DNA of 64,000 bases from Macrobrachium rosenbergii (taxonomy: Eukaryota > Arthropoda > Malacostraca > Decapoda > Palaemonidae), in the NCBI RefSeq assembly GCF_040412425.1, contig NC_089768.1, positions 3,208,501 through 3,272,500 of the forward strand, written 5' to 3'. Numbering within the stretch: position 1 is the first letter of the stretch; the number at the start of each line of letters is the position of its first letter. Both the position numbers and the translations under genes were made by a program. Under the pieces are notes generated by a model. That model searched no databases and was not told the DNA's origin. It saw only the letters and a list, made by a program, of their open reading frames with translations. Shown piece by piece: positions 39,511-53,885 of the stretch.

Positions 39511-40427
39511 TTCAAGAATAAAGGATAGTCAGTCACTTCACTAAAACGGTATTGTGCTCTGTGGTAAATGACTCCTTGAAATACGTATAACTATGCCATT
39601 CAAAGAACCTATACCTCAGTATAGAATTTGATGCTGTAGTACATGAGTTTACGATACAAGACTGACAATGGATAGGCGTAGCGGACGATGCGTTGGGATG
39701 GTATAATAGTTACCTGGCTACCTCCGCGTTGAAAACAAATCGAAAACCACAATTCAGCGTCTTCAGAACGAACTACCAGGGATTAGGAAAACACTAGGGG
39801 TAAATTTTCCCAGATGCGACAATTCTACCGACTAAAGGACAGCCCTTAAGATATTATTATGACCTAAATAAGGAGTATAAAGAAGGACAAAAGAAGTTAG
39901 ATGAAAAGGGAAGGATTTAAAGTAAACGAAGATAATTCTGAATGCATATTTGGAGGTCAAAGAGACTCCTGAATAAGCTTGCTACCAAAAGTGTAAAAGT
40001 AAATAAAAACAGATGGGAACTTAAGAAAAATAACAGATGACCATCTTAATATGGCTGATATAAACATACTGAAAATAGGACAGTATCACCAAAGCCACGC
40101 AGCGGGGCATCAGATACATCATCAGATCAGCCATTCTTTGGATGCACCGGCTACCCGTTAACACAAAACTTGTATGCAAAACGTGCTTTGAAGTAAAGTG
40201 TACTTAGAAAATATGAAACCTATATATTTCAAATACCTCCTACAGACGTATACCACCAGAAGTATGCCTACTCGTAGGAGCATTGTTACGTACCGACTAT
40301 AGAAATGAAAATGCCACAGAGGCAATAGGAAACGAATTCTTGAATACTGAACACGTCACCAGACTATTTAAGTTCGCCACGAATTAAAAGAGTGAAACTT
40401 TAAAGATTTTTAAGACGTTTTTGAAGA
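39511..40427 (+). pseudogene. Decayed non-LTR retrotransposon (LINE) reverse transcriptase
   Basis: No long frame survives, but reading the plus strand through stops and frameshifts recovers the landmarks of a Jockey/CR1-type reverse transcriptase in the right order. The phase at 39615 gives LSIEFDAVVH (family: LSAAFDTVDH) and, 28 codons on and past one TGA, DALGWYNSYL (family: ALGWFKSYL). A second phase from 39916 gives FKVNEDNSECIFGGQ (family: LKLNEDKTEC..FG) and, in phase at 40036, DDHLNMADINIL (family: DDxLxMxxHI). A third phase at 40142 gives MHRLPVNTKLVCK (family: LHWLPVxxRIxxK), followed by YRRIPPE and a final KIFKTFLK. Upstream, 39511-39614 resembles the FQSAYRKxHSTETAL region. At least four stops and two frameshifts make it inactive. 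The clade is uncertain; no endonuclease domain could be recognised upstream. Confidence 0.72.
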
Positions 40428-43400
40428 AATGAATCAGGCTTAGTTGTTTACAAAGAGCTATAGCACGGAAGAGCATTTTGTTCAAGAAAACCCTAAAATG
40501 TGACAAATAAATGCAGGCCTGTTTACTCTCTTTAGTGGCTTTCCGTTTATTTATGCATTTGATATCAAAGTTTTAATTTCATATTTATATGTTATCCTTT
40601 TTATCCCATTGAACGTGAAAACGGTTTGTATGGAATGTCGATCATTTCAATGGTTTGCTTAATTCTTCCATAAAAATATACAGTATGTGCATGATGAATA
40701 AGGTTGGGAATAATAATTATGATGATACTCAATATTTTCATTACTCTGAGTGACAACAAACTAACAGCGAAGGTAACGGTAAAAATTGCTAAATGTAGGC
40801 TACATTACATGAACTGGCCAGGCGATACACCTTCAAAAGAACCAGAACGTGACAACTCGGACGAGAGTTGTATCGCAGCACCAACTGCCTATGCTCAAGG
40901 GTTTAGTGACTTGGAAAAACTCCTCTTTCTTCTCACTGATGACCTTGTGGTTTCAGGAATAAATTTTCCTTCTTAATAGAAACAGTGAGTTGTCATTAGT
41001 GATGACCTCATGTGAGTTGACAGTGGACACTCGCCTTACCGCATGTTATTTATTGATGTAAGTTTTAGATGTTTATTCGGTTATAATCATCAACGGTAAG
41101 GCAAGTGTATGCAGAAAGGTACGCTAAAGTGTGTCTTGCTTTAAAAGCACTTAATGTCTTTCATCTTTTATTACGTCCACAAAATATACCTTTTCTTGGA
41201 CGTTTTCAAGTTACCCGTGAAGTAACCAAGAATTACTTTCGTTCACTACTATTAATCATGGACCAGCGGAATCATCTTATTTAATCTGTAGTTATTAAAA
41301 AGACGTCCTATTTTCTTACTAGTCCAGCAGAACATCAAATCTTTCTTTGATAAAGTTTGCAGAGTTTTGCAATGACCCTTACTATTCCAAAATGTTATCG
41401 AGGTAGCCATATATAGTGAAAAGTTTTAGAATGCTGATGCAACATTTCGTTAGACGAAAGTTTGGCATTAAATAGAGATTTTTAATTCCTTAGGTTCTTC
41501 ATTCTCAGAACAGATAGTTTGAAAGACTTCTCGTCCATACGCAAACCTAACCAGAAGATCTGGTCCGATATTTGCTCGCATTTGCCGCAGGCTTCCTGCG
41601 AAAGATGGTGTTTTGAGTCGAGTTCCATCCTTTGTCCCGTAAAGAGGTGAACAGTAAACTGGAACTGACACAGTAATTTTACTCTTACCAATACACAACC
41701 CATTATACTGTACTGATATGCACAATCATGAATACGCATACAAACTATGCGAAAGAAGGATATTGTAAGTGTTTTAAATGCAAATCTAAAGTCTGCACAG
41801 TGGGAAAATTCAGAGTATTAAAACTATTTTACAATTTATTCTACTGGAGGTAAAAGAGTAAAATGTCAAGCTATCAGTCCTAGAGCTCCGAAACCCTTCA
41901 GTGTCTTACGCCCTAAAAGAATTATAAATGAAAGTTCCACCAGATTTTTCGCAGTAAAGTTGCATCCCTTATTACTCGAAACTTTGAACAAATTGTACAA
42001 CACATTTTATTCAGTGCCCAGTGGAATGGTGGACAAGAGGGGGGAAAATTTCTCGTGGTTCTTTCTATTTTAAGCTTTGGACCTTTTTCATAGCGTCGCG
42101 GAGGATAATTCAAGCGGATGACTAATATCTCTAATCTTTCTGTGCTCTTAATTCGTCAGTGAAACTGATAGTTAACAACAGACAAACTGTAACTCACACA
42201 GACAAGAGACATATGCAAACTTATATGCATAACTATGCAAAAACATGAACAAGAGATAGATTAAAAAATAGAGGAACGGTGTATCCTCAATCTTCGAGGA
42301 CTTAATAGTTAGTACAATGGACGACGTTGTCTACGATCAGTTTATATATTCTGTATGTTATTGAAGACCTCCTGAAATTCGACACAGCTCAGACAGAAAA
42401 TAAATATTGGAAGCAACAAGATGCAAAAATAAAATGCCTACTGAAAGAGAAACACTAAAAGCGGGTTTGGTGTTCGTTTCGCTGCTCTGTATCGCTAACG
42501 ACGGAGAATGGACGTTATACACTCAGTATCGTACAACATCTTTTCACCAGTTAGTTTTGACTGAATCATGCATCATGACCGTGGTAATATATATGAATAC
42601 TGCGGAGCCAAACATGACCAGGTCAGGGTTTGCAAATTTTGTTCCCAAGTCATCCGAAATCCACGAGCACACGGATTCTGAAGCCTTTAGGAAAATTTGG
42701 TTTCGAAAAGATTGGATTTTTCTTTTTGTATGATTCGATTTTGCACAACTACGCTGGGATCCTAAGAGAGCCTTTTCATCCATTGCCTATTGACGACAAC
42801 ATGATGTTCGGTATTTACAGACTTTTCCTTCATATTTTCCTTTCAGTTAAATGCCGTAGTCTGGGAGTAATGTGATAGGAATTCGTTAATGTGCTGTTAT
42901 TTGGCAACGGTTGATAGGTGACTCCTTTGTTAGACTGTTTAAATTGTGACACACATATGAAATATGGATCATGGGTACATAAACGCAAGAGAAGAGTTGT
43001 GCCACTGAAATCGGCACGCGGATGTCTATTAAAAGTCAGGAGTGAAAATGAATATTTGATATAAATATTTTATTCGGAATTCAAATATTAATGTTTGACT
43101 TACACAAAACAGTCCACGAATGCTTATACTTACTAGCGTCTGCTAAAATAAATGTAAACTTGTATTGGTTTACGGTGGTTAACAGTTAATTAATACACGT
43201 GCATTGGCGAAAGTAGCACAAATCTCCAATTTACATAATTTTTCTCCTGAAGTTTACTTTATTTCAGTTATTCGATCTTCATATTAAAGTGTTTATTTTT
43301 TTTGATTAATTGAACAGAGAGATGGGAACCTCAAGCCCGCGTTTTGGAGGTTCAAGGATTTTTTTAAAATGAATTGTAATTGACACAAATGAATCTGCGA

Positions 43401-46400
43401 AGAGACTGACTGATATGGGTTTAGTTGTATATCTTTATTAAATAAAAAAAATCTCATATATTCAATCTAGTAACCTTGCATTTTGCAAATTAGGGTCCCA
43501 GAATTATCCCCGTGAAGTAAACTGCAACACGTTTTAAGTTAGATGTGTGTCATCATGCTTTATATTTGATTTGTATTTAAACAAAAATCATTCATTGTCA
43601 GTCCAAGAATTTTTTTTTTTTTGTCTTTCAGACGATGGTCGCCATAAATCTTGACTGTAGGAAGCAAAGAGTGGACTCTGCACAGACAAGCATGCCAGAG
43701 ATGGCGTACGGTCGCTTATCAGACATTTATGGTACAAGCAGGTTAAGGTTTTCCCTGCTGACAGGAGCTGTATAAAAGAAACTTTCATCTGCTCACTGAG
43801 TGTCACAAAGTAGATATATAGCTGAAGGGAGGAGAAACTAGTCCGGTATATCATGGCTATTAGCGAATTTCCTGTTTATTTTCATGAACATCATTGAATC
43901 CCAGCTTGATGATGGAAATGGGTTCAGGAGAGTAGAGAATTTCGCATTCCGTGACGCCTTGCAGGAAGCAAGAGTTTTAAAAGGTAGGGGTTTAATAAAC
44001 ACTAGTTTTCCATAAACTAGTTTATCAGTTTTGACGACATATATTAGCATAAGACCCAAGACTAAGCTAACTATACATCCTTTTACTAAATTAGTTATCT
44101 TTTCCTGTTTGATCTGGCCAGTTTATTAATTTTCATTCGATTTGCGAATTCTTCCCAACGGGACCGGCGGCTGCGGAGAGGTTAAACAACCTTCGCTTGC
44201 GCACGGCTCATGACGCTGCTATTCTGTTACAGAAAGCTTCAGGTAAATTAAGGGGCGACGTGACAGTTAAAAGGGGATTATTTCTGTTAATAAGTAAACA
44301 AAAGTAAATCTACCGGACAAGAAATTTTCTCTTGGTAAAATACTAAAGGATAATTACACTACACACCTAGAATGGATACAGAAAAGACTGATATGCCACT
44401 TAACTCGAAGAAACAAGACTTGCTAAAGAAGCAGTAACGGGTATGCTGGCGACTGGTGCTATCCTGAGAAATGCTGAATTTGACTCAACAGCTGAGTTTG
44501 ACAGATTCATAAATTTCCCGTAGCAAACACCAAGTCAGTGTCGTTATTCGGAAAACTACAAATACAAGTTGGCTTTTACTTCTTCGTGTTTGAAAGTGGG
44601 TGAATTCCTTATGAGTAAAAGAAAGTTTACTGATTCAGTCACCTTGCCTATAAGGAAAGCGTCAAGATCAACAAACATTACAAGGCTTTGATCAAAACAT
44701 TAAAGTTACTATATACTGAACAGTTCACATCTGAAAATATCTATGAATATTTAGCAAAAGTGCGTTGTCTGCAGAGAAACGTCTGCCATAAACGCCTGCT
44801 TGATGCAGTGCCAACAAGAGTCAGTACTGGAATTATTCCTAGCCCTGAACAGCATGGAAATAAATGGAAAGGACCATAAGTCAGATAATCAACGAAAAGC
44901 CTCTGAGATGAGATGAGAGACTCACCCTTCACATTCACAACCCAGGTGAGTAGGGACGCGATGGGGCTAATGGGGAAGGGTCTTCTTTACTATGGACCAC
45001 TTACCATAGGTGGGTTCTAACGACCGCGCCATGAATAGATGCATTATACTGTAGATGTCACAAGAAATGATGCAAGTTCAAAATGTAATGCACAACTCTT
45101 TGTTACTTTGCTGGTGACTGCCATCAGCAGAGGGACTGAAAGGGCCCAAAAATATGTTAACGAATGTATCACTTGTGTATGATTCCAGTGCTAATCACCA
45201 GCTAGCATAATTTTATACCTTTGCATCAATCATTTGCTGTAAAGGGGTGATTTAAATCACTAATTTCTCTTTGGGGGAGAAAGAGCAAGGGTGGGTCATG
45301 GTCTTTTGTGACCCAATACATCATCATATTGTTTATCATATCCAGTGGGCTTTAGTCTACTGTATTGAAAGCACAATAATTTCGCTGGAAAAATCGTATA
45401 AAGCACGAGAGCTTGAGTGGAGGAGAGACCATCAAAATCGATTCATTAGTCTGATTTATATTTTTAAACTGGCGGTATATATCCTTAGTTGATATCAAAG
45501 AGGCTAATCTAATTGGGTGCTCATGCTGCTCGGTACTTATCATAGATTACGATATTGTTTTGCAGATATTTACCAGCAGATAAAAAAAAAAAAAATAAGA
45601 GCAGACTACAGATACGAATTACGTTGTATTGAGGATCCTCGTAAAACACTAGAAAATGATATGAAATTTGAACAATCACTCAAGTGTCGGATACCATTGA
45701 ACGAAAACTAGGTGCATTTTTACAAACACTTTTTCGGGACCTCGTCATCTCATTTCAAATGCCACGTCACCTCCATATTTGCACATCCAAGACTCGGGGA
45801 ATAAAAGCGGTATCGGATCGCATTTAGTATATTGTGTTGTTTAATCCATCAAACATTTGAATTGGCAGTTATGTCAGGTGCACTGTACCAAACGTGTCAG
45901 CAGTAGGAAACGCTTTAATTCTTGAATCACTGAAAGGTGAATTTTCTTCTTATTTTTCTCTTCTGCTTTAAAATCTAAAAGGTTTATAATGCCAAAGGTG
46001 AAGAATATTCAAAAGAATATGAAAGATTGCTACGCGTTAGATAAATAAAGAAAATGGGTTTTCTTTGAAAATGCTGGAAGTAGGCCTAATCGATGGATTC
46101 GATAAAAAAAGGCGCAAGAAAAATAAATTCAACGTATTGCACGGTCAGATAATATCTGTAACAAGATTCAAAAGGAAAAGAGTTACGGATGTTTGTGAAA
46201 CTGAACTGAGGTCGTCTTAAATGAATTACTTCAGTATCATGGAAGGAAAAGATATTTACAATCCAGTTATTCATTTTGTGCAACATACTAAAGCTTGCGC
46301 TCAACGATTTGGACAAGGAACGTGATGAGAAGATTGAGAATCTTTAGGACAATCCATGTAGGGCAGCACATGCACGAGTACCACAGACGATGAGAAATCC

Positions 46401-49400
46401 TTTTATTTCATCTGAAGGTATTAAGGTTTAGAAATGATTTTGCGCTGAAAGCGGCTTGTTCCGATGTCGTTTTTGCAAGGAATGTGATGCACCGCTGGCG
46501 TTTGTAACTGTAGTAGCCTCCTTCTTTATGTACCCTCAGTTGTAGGCTGTGAACGTATAGTTTGCTATAATGCTCAACAGACTTTCTAAGAGCTCTGCGA
46601 TTCGTCGGTTGGGTTGTTATTGGTACCTTGCTGATGTCATGTAGATTACCAAGCAGCAGTTACGAAGCTTTTCACTGTAGAAAGATGCATATACTATGTA
46701 TTATTATACATGTCGGTCGAGTTTCTGTATCATTACCATTCGTCATCCTACAGTGATTAAGATGCAGAATACTAACTTCGGAAATTTTGCTAAAGTTCCC
46801 AGCGAGAATTTGTATCCTAGCAAGTCATGCTCCTGCAGTCCAGATTTTCAAGAAAAGGATCAACACAGCTTTTTATCGGCGAAGATCTAGGACCAGACAC
46901 GTTGATTTTACCAAGAGTATATAGAGTTTTGGCATGCGGCTTTTGTATCCATTATTAAGCTTTATAGTTAAGCGTAATTTATCTAATTTCTGGTTTCATT
47001 TAGCCGTTTCTACCGTAACGAAAATTAGCGGCAGTTTCATTCAGCCTGCTGTTCAGTTGATGTAAAGGGTTATCACAAAAAGTGATTTAAAAAATAAACC
47101 TGTAAATTACCTACAATGTTCAACGCTAAAGATTGTTTTTTTCATTCAGAAGCCTAGGGAAAGGTGAGAACGATGATTCCGGAAGAGATGAAGGCCGGGT
47201 CATTTAGCAGATTAATTGCTTTTGGTTTAGTTATACTGAGGAGAGACCTGAACTATGTAGCATTCCAAAAATGAAGGCAATGGATAATGTCGACTTAGTG
47301 CTTTAATAACTGGGAAGAAGAACCGAACTTAAGACATCTAGCAAAACAATTATTTTAAAAAAGATTGACCGAATTGGCGTATGTGATCACCACGCAAAAT
47401 TTAAGGTAAGTTGAATATTCAAAATGTAGATAAAAACTAAAGCTTTTGGTTAAAATTGATAAAGATATCAAAATTTGTTTGGGCGAGACAACAGAAATTG
47501 ATTATACTTATATCTTTGAGACAAAGAAATTGATTACACAATCTCCATTTGGGTATAGTCACGATATCAGAGTTGATGGATGAAGTAAAGCTAATTTGTA
47601 ACTAATTACAAGTGAAAGGAGAGGAATTAAAGGCAAATGAAGTAAGGTACGGATTGTCAAGCAACAAGTCAATGCATGAAGAGAAGCAGAATTGATAGGT
47701 TCAGTGCTAAAGAGGTAGTGAATAGGTGAGAGAACTGAACCCGGGAAAACACCGTAGAGATGAGGAAAGGGACAAATATTGTACCATCGACACCTAGAGA
47801 TATAAAGCAGCTAGACAAAGTGCTAGTCTTAAGTCTAGAGAAACCTGGAGTGAAATCATAATGAAAAATTATGGTTAACAGAGCCTTGTATTAGATTCCA
47901 CTTTATACATTACAAATATAATAAAATGCAATAATAACGAAGATTCTCCCAAGTTCCACAAAAAAGATGATTGAGCTTGTGAGATAAGAAAAGCCCGTAA
48001 TAGAAAGTCAAACTAGTGATCTGAAAGAAGAGAGGCATTCAAAGCGTTTGAACTGATTATCATTCTAATGAAACAATGATGCATCATTTGAAATCCAACC
48101 TTAGAGATTTCAATAATATATCAATGTGCCATTCTGAAATAATTGCATAATAAATTCATTAAAAATTGCGTCATTATATGATTCTATATGATGTATGGCT
48201 GCTTGCTGAAGCACGAGCAGTTTCATGATTTTCAAACAAAAGACCCTTATCTCTGTTTGCTTTGTGCTTCTGTTAATCGTTGATATTTTTCTGTTGTTTT
48301 TTGTGTTTATAAGACACTGGCGAATCAGTGAAAATGGCTGAGTGTGTTCTTGAACTGTTGTTGTTGAAGGTGATGGGACTCTTTAAATCGTGAGATTTTG
48401 CCGATGAGACTCCACACATAAGTGGAATAGTTCCAAAGTCTAGAAAATATTAGAAGGTGCAAAACTGTCCTTCAAGTAATGCTGAAGAAAGTTAGGATAA
48501 AAGTGACGAGTTTCTGATGCTAGGCAATGATGAACAAAGTGACTGCAAGGAGTACGTTTCCTGGGGACAAATATTGTTTCCTGAGCTACACGTGGCTGGG
48601 AACGAAAGGAGAGCAACCAATATGTCTGTGAGGCAGGGGAAGCTGAGTAGTCTATCCTCCCCCCAACCCCACCTATGCCTCTACCTCAACTTTTGCCTCA
48701 TAACCAAACTCTGGCCGTCTGCTCCGTCTCTGTTCTGCACTTAGAAGGAGAAACTGAGGGTTGATCAGACCCGGAACTGCCATGTGTGCTCGATTTTAAC
48801 AGTAAAACGTGGCTCTTGGCTGTTATGGTAGTGATTTCTCATTTGAGTTCCTTTCAGCTTTTTATTACACAAGATTTCCTTTGGTAACTGATTGAAGAGC
48901 AAATAAATATGCCAAATTCTGCAGAGAAAACCAGCTAATGAGATGCAACACGACTGACATTGCACATTACCCGTGCCTTAAAATGGATGTATCTGCGAAA
49001 GATCAACACGTATCAATCCTTTGAAAAAATCATTTAGCTGTTTCCATGCTTGCAATACATTAACAGTTCCAGATAATAATGCAGACAGAAAATTTTGGTT
49101 CAGTCGGTAATGGAATGCTCATAAAGTGCGTTCCAAACTAAGTATGTGCCTGAGCAAGAAGCGTTTTCAGATAAAGGAATTTCTATTCACAGGAAGATTA
49201 TTAACAAAAGTTTATGCCCCTAAGAAGCTACGCAAGAACGTCATCAAGGTACATCTTTTATGAGAAGCTGAAAATATGTGCATGTTTTTGTAGTTTACTG
49301 TGGAAAGTCAGCTGTTTCATGAAGCTATGTAAATGTGTATACGTTGATGGCGCAAAATCTGGGGTGAGGGTATCTTGTGTATACGTATAATTATCACAAC

Positions 49401-50351
49401 CCCATGAAATTGATGTGGGAATTTTATGAACATTATTTCCTCAAAAAATGTGATGCTCTTCAAGTGACAAGGTGAATACTGACGGCATTTAAACATTTAA
49501 GAAAAAAGAATCCATCACATGATGCCATACACTTCTGCACTTTGCTAAAATGACTTCAGGTTGGTGACCCTTATTTCCAACGTGCAAGGCACTGAAACTG
49601 AGGATTATTATGCACAAGAAGAAGATCCAGAAACATAGAAGATCTGAATTGTAAGTCAAAGAATGTATTGATACATGCATGGGGTCAAGCATCAGCCAAA
49701 TAATAAAATATCACAGATTCACAGGGGTGGGTGTACCTTCTGCAGGCTACTTTGCAAATATATTGATGTTGTATCAGAAACAAGCAGGAAACTAAAACAG
49801 AGTATCATTCCTCCAGTGGCACGAAGTAGCTATATTCTTTCCTCATTTTGACCACAATGAATGGCCATCAGGAGACTATATAATTTCCCCATAATACTCC
49901 TTTTGGCGCTCTGTTTGCTGGCACTCCTGATTCTGGCACTTCTATTGTAAACACTTCTATTACTGAACATTCTACTGATGATCTGCCTATTGCTGGCACT
50001 CCCAAGAAATATGAGGTTGTTGACCCTACGCATCAGTTTTCCACTGTACCTCTTTTCTGAGTTCTGTGTAAAATCCAAGAGAAATCAACTTGTTTTTCAA
50101 AACAAAGGCGGTGGCGCTGTGTCTGGTAAAAGGACGGCTTATAGAAAGGCAAACCACGAAATGACCACAATTCAAAGAACCTCTGTGCTTTATGGAGGAG
50201 TGCTTCGAGATGTATCTTAAAAAGCATGATTACTGGAACATTTTGCCCCTGAAGGCGCCAAAGTAGCGGTCTCTAATGACCTCCTATTCTTATAACATCA
50301 CGTTTCCTCATCCAGTAGAGATTTTTTCAGTACCCATCTATACTATAGTTG
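40428..50351. other. 9.9 kb without a recognisable gene
   Basis: Apart from the small inverted repeat at 41027-41108, no repeat or element stands out. Frames reach 108 codons (42407-42733 plus) without a known domain. A loose repetition of TGGCACTC / CTTCTATT words occurs near 49915-50000. Confidence 0.4.
41027..41108. repeat. 15-bp inverted repeat, 52-bp loop
   Basis: ACACTCGCCTTACCG (41027-41041) and CGGTAAGGCAAGTGT (41094-41108) pair with one mismatch. Possibly a tiny foldback remnant. Confidence 0.5.
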
Positions 50352-50682
<331 letters not shown>

Positions 50683-50683
50683 A

Positions 50684-51390
50684 TTCATTGCTTCCAATGC
50701 TACCTGACACAAAGTGCATCTGTGAAATTTCACAACTCATATCGTTCATGTGCTTAATCTTCCACACATATCCACTCATTTTTAGCCTCCTTTCTCGAAG
50801 TTTTCGTCCAAGTAGGTCTGGGTCTTCATATTCTTCTGGTGCTCATAGAAGCCCAACTGACACTATAATACTGTCCTACCAAAGATTGTGCGAAGGGCAT
50901 TGCCAAGCCATCTCCATCTCGCTTTCATCATAATCCATTTCATCTACATATGAAATTCCCGAAATTTTTTTATTTTATGATTTCTCTTTCTATCCTGCCA
51001 TCTAACTCTTGATATTCTTATCAAAGCTTAATTCTCAAATCTACAAAATCTTTTAGAATTAGTCTCATTATTATACCAAGATTCACACCTGTAAAAAAAT
51101 ACAGATTTAAATGGATTTATGTAAAATATTGTTCTCGTCTGCAATTTTATTTGTTTGGGTATCGTCTTACAGAATTCCAATTCAAGAGAACTTGTACTGG
51201 ATACCATTGTGCCTAACTATTTAGAAGATTTAACCTCATTAATCCTTCCCTATCTGATTTTTTTTTCATCCCTTTGTGGAGCCTATATGCTGTCCTCAGG
51301 AACACCTCAGTGGCGCAAGGTCTTCCTTAAAATTGGTCTATGTATGCTGTTAAATACCTTTTTGTTGCTAATAAAAAAAAATGGCTTCTC
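50684..51390 (-). pseudogene. Decayed RTE-like LINE reverse transcriptase, catalytic segment deleted
   Basis: Read from 51390 leftward on the minus strand, fragments line up with the C-terminal half of an RTE-type endonuclease/reverse transcriptase. In order: KKVFNSIHRPILRKTLRH then GVPED (family: KAFDSIHR..LW.ILR.YGIP); INEVKSSK-stop-LGTMVSS (family: IEEVDxFxYLGSxVS); KLQTRTIFYINPFKSVFFY and CESW (family: KxxIFNxNVKSVLLYGCETW); ISRVRWQDR (family: ILRIRWQD); KARWRWLGNALR (family: RKWRWLGHVLR); and near the 3' end SGSIGSNE (family: STGSNE). The YADD catalytic block expected between the second and third fragments is missing, and several stops and phase changes are present. The 3' end abuts the (TA)n block at 50345-50682, as is common for insertions of this type. 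Inactive copy. Confidence 0.68.
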
Positions 51391-51702
51391 GTTAACGAAA
51401 GTCATCAAAGATGTTTTTTAAATTTCATACACTGCTGCAACATACGTCTTAACACAAATATTTGATCTGTGCTCCTGCCTTTCCCAAAACCAACTTGTTC
51501 ATCTCTGATCATTTTATCAGTTTATATCTCTAGCCAACCGAGAAGAAGCTATCAACTGGAGTGACGTAACGTTGACCTCTGGAACTCTTGGTAGAAATAC
51601 CGATATTCTGTAATTCTTAAAGCATTCATCACTTGCCAGTTGTCCTTTGAAATATATGGCATTAAAATTCTACCTTTCGGCATTTTTATGGGCTCCTTTT
51701 GT

Positions 51703-51998
<296 letters not shown>

Positions 51999-52761
51999 AT
52001 AATGAATAAAATAATTTCCAACCCTTACACCCATACACAGATTTTGAAATCCGAACCAAGCATAAGGATTTTAAAACTGAATGGAATAGTTGTGGAAAGA
52101 AGCACAGAAACTTAAAGAAAGCGAGAAATTTGGAATTGTATGAATGTTTCTCGTACCTTGGCAGCACAGACATTTTCTTCGTCACCAGGGCTCGACATCA
52201 CGATATAAGTAGTACAGTATCTGACTTGAGGCAGTTATGGTGTAAATGAAATCACAGGTTTGTGAGTTATGAAGAATTTTCTTTTGGTTAAAGTGGTTAC
52301 CCTGAACTTCACTCTGCAAGAAAAAAAATCTGTCAGATAAAAGATGTACTTTGTTATTTCACAGGTTTTCGACATAGAGAAATCCTCATTTGTAGCTCAT
52401 CAGCTAGAATGAAGCATTGATAGGTAACTGGGGCTGTTTCGGTCTTACAAATTCTATATCTTCAACACTTTTGTAATAATGTGGTATCTTATAATGTTGT
52501 GGAGGTTCATTTCAAGCACATCGTAAAGCACAAATGCTACTAACTTTTATCAGAATCTAACATGTCCGACCTAGATATTACTTACAAAGGTTTTCTCTGC
52601 TACTTTGGTTCTATTGTTGAATGTTAGTTTCCTGCAATGCAATAGAAAATAATAATAATATATCATAAAAAAAATAAAATGTTAAAATGAGCTGAAGTTT
52701 TCCGGAAAAATCTGTATACCTTATTGCAAAAAATATTTACCAGAAATTGTATGAAACTGCG
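51999..52761. other. No recognisable feature
   Basis: AT-rich, non-repetitive by eye. Confidence 0.5.
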
Positions 52762-52801
52762 ATAAACTGTATATCTTTCAAAAGAAAGATATACAGTTTA
52801 T
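52762..52801. repeat. Perfect 18-bp hairpin
   Basis: ATAAACTGTATATCTTTC, loop AAAA, then the exact reverse complement. Too short for a usual animal miRNA precursor; it is most likely a local palindromic duplication. Confidence 0.9.
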
Positions 52802-53689
52802 TGGTCTATGTGCAGGGATTGTACAGTAAAATTTATAGCAGAAGGTGCAGAAACCTATATGAGTCATCACTGAGAACTCTTTCAGCCTTATTTTCATTCG
52901 AAGATACAGATCTTTGTTTTTTTTTTTATTTCAAGGCAGATAATCGCATTTAATCTTGATAAATTCAACAAAGCGAAACAGCAAAAATTTAAAGTTAAAA
53001 TGGCACTTGACGTTCGGGGTAAACAAATACTGTTGTATTTCTCTATTTCACAAAAATAGGTTACTAGCCATACAATTTTTTTGCAGTATACAAAACTACG
53101 CTACAGTGCCTTTCTGAGTGAATGTACTCTATTACTATCGAGTTTAACAATTGCGCAGTAAAGCATTTTAACACCATCTTTGACGGTATGGGTAGCCTAC
53201 TCCGGTTACATGTACAGCAGGAGGAAGAAGGCTGATAATGGGCAACACTTAATGCTCCTAGCCTTATTTCTCTGAATGAATCAGTACCTACTCTCTTCAA
53301 TCGTTAAGCGACAAAATTCTCCTGTAACTGCACTAGATATACAGTTGGTGGCAAACACTGAAGCTGGGCTTAATTTACACGATCGCGTTTTGGGCTCAAA
53401 TTCGTGATTTTAGTAATAAAATGACATTTATTTAAAGTGCTTTTTATTACTTCAATTGAACATAAATTTGCTGCCGTCTTTCACGAGTTTGAACTCATAA
53501 CTGATTTATGAAAGGTGGCGCAGCATCGATTGCCTTGAGTAAATTGAGGGTGTCAATCACAGCAGTCACTGAAGGGCCACTTTCGGCCGCTTGTCGCTTA
53601 AGGCAGTGAACAGAGGGAATTGGAGTGGCTAGACAATAATATAAAGAGATCCGTAAAAAAAAAAAAAGATGAAGTACAAGGATTTGAAT
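52802..53689. other. No recognisable feature
   Basis: Short minus frame at 53064-53300 (78 codons) without a known domain. Confidence 0.45.
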
Positions 53690-53885
53690 GTGGAACCTAG
53701 AGGAAACCCTACAATTGCACTAAGAAGAAATAGTTGAGAGTCTGGACAGCGAAACTGAAGAAAGGAAGCAGGAATGGAGATAAAGTAAAAGGCTACGAAA
53801 AGGGGATGCATACAACCCTTTGTAATGTCTATAGTGCACAAAATGAAGTGAACTGAGCAATACCCCTCTACAGGGCACCTTTTCT
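53690..53885 (+). repeat. Possible diverged decapod interspersed repeat
   Basis: The stretch with AAAGGCTACGAAAAGGGGATG, TAATGTCTATAGTGCACAAA and AATACCCCTCTACAGGGCAC resembles, from memory, a repeat common in decapod genomes whose consensus has ...AATGCCTACAGTGCACC.... Not verifiable here. Confidence 0.35.

Noticed and set aside
41468..41739. Two overlapping 85-codon minus-strand frames
   Set aside because: Overlap in different phases, no known motif, and no sign of coding bias.
52762..52801. miRNA precursor
   Set aside because: An 18-bp stem with a 4-base loop is shorter than animal precursors (usually 60-80 nt).
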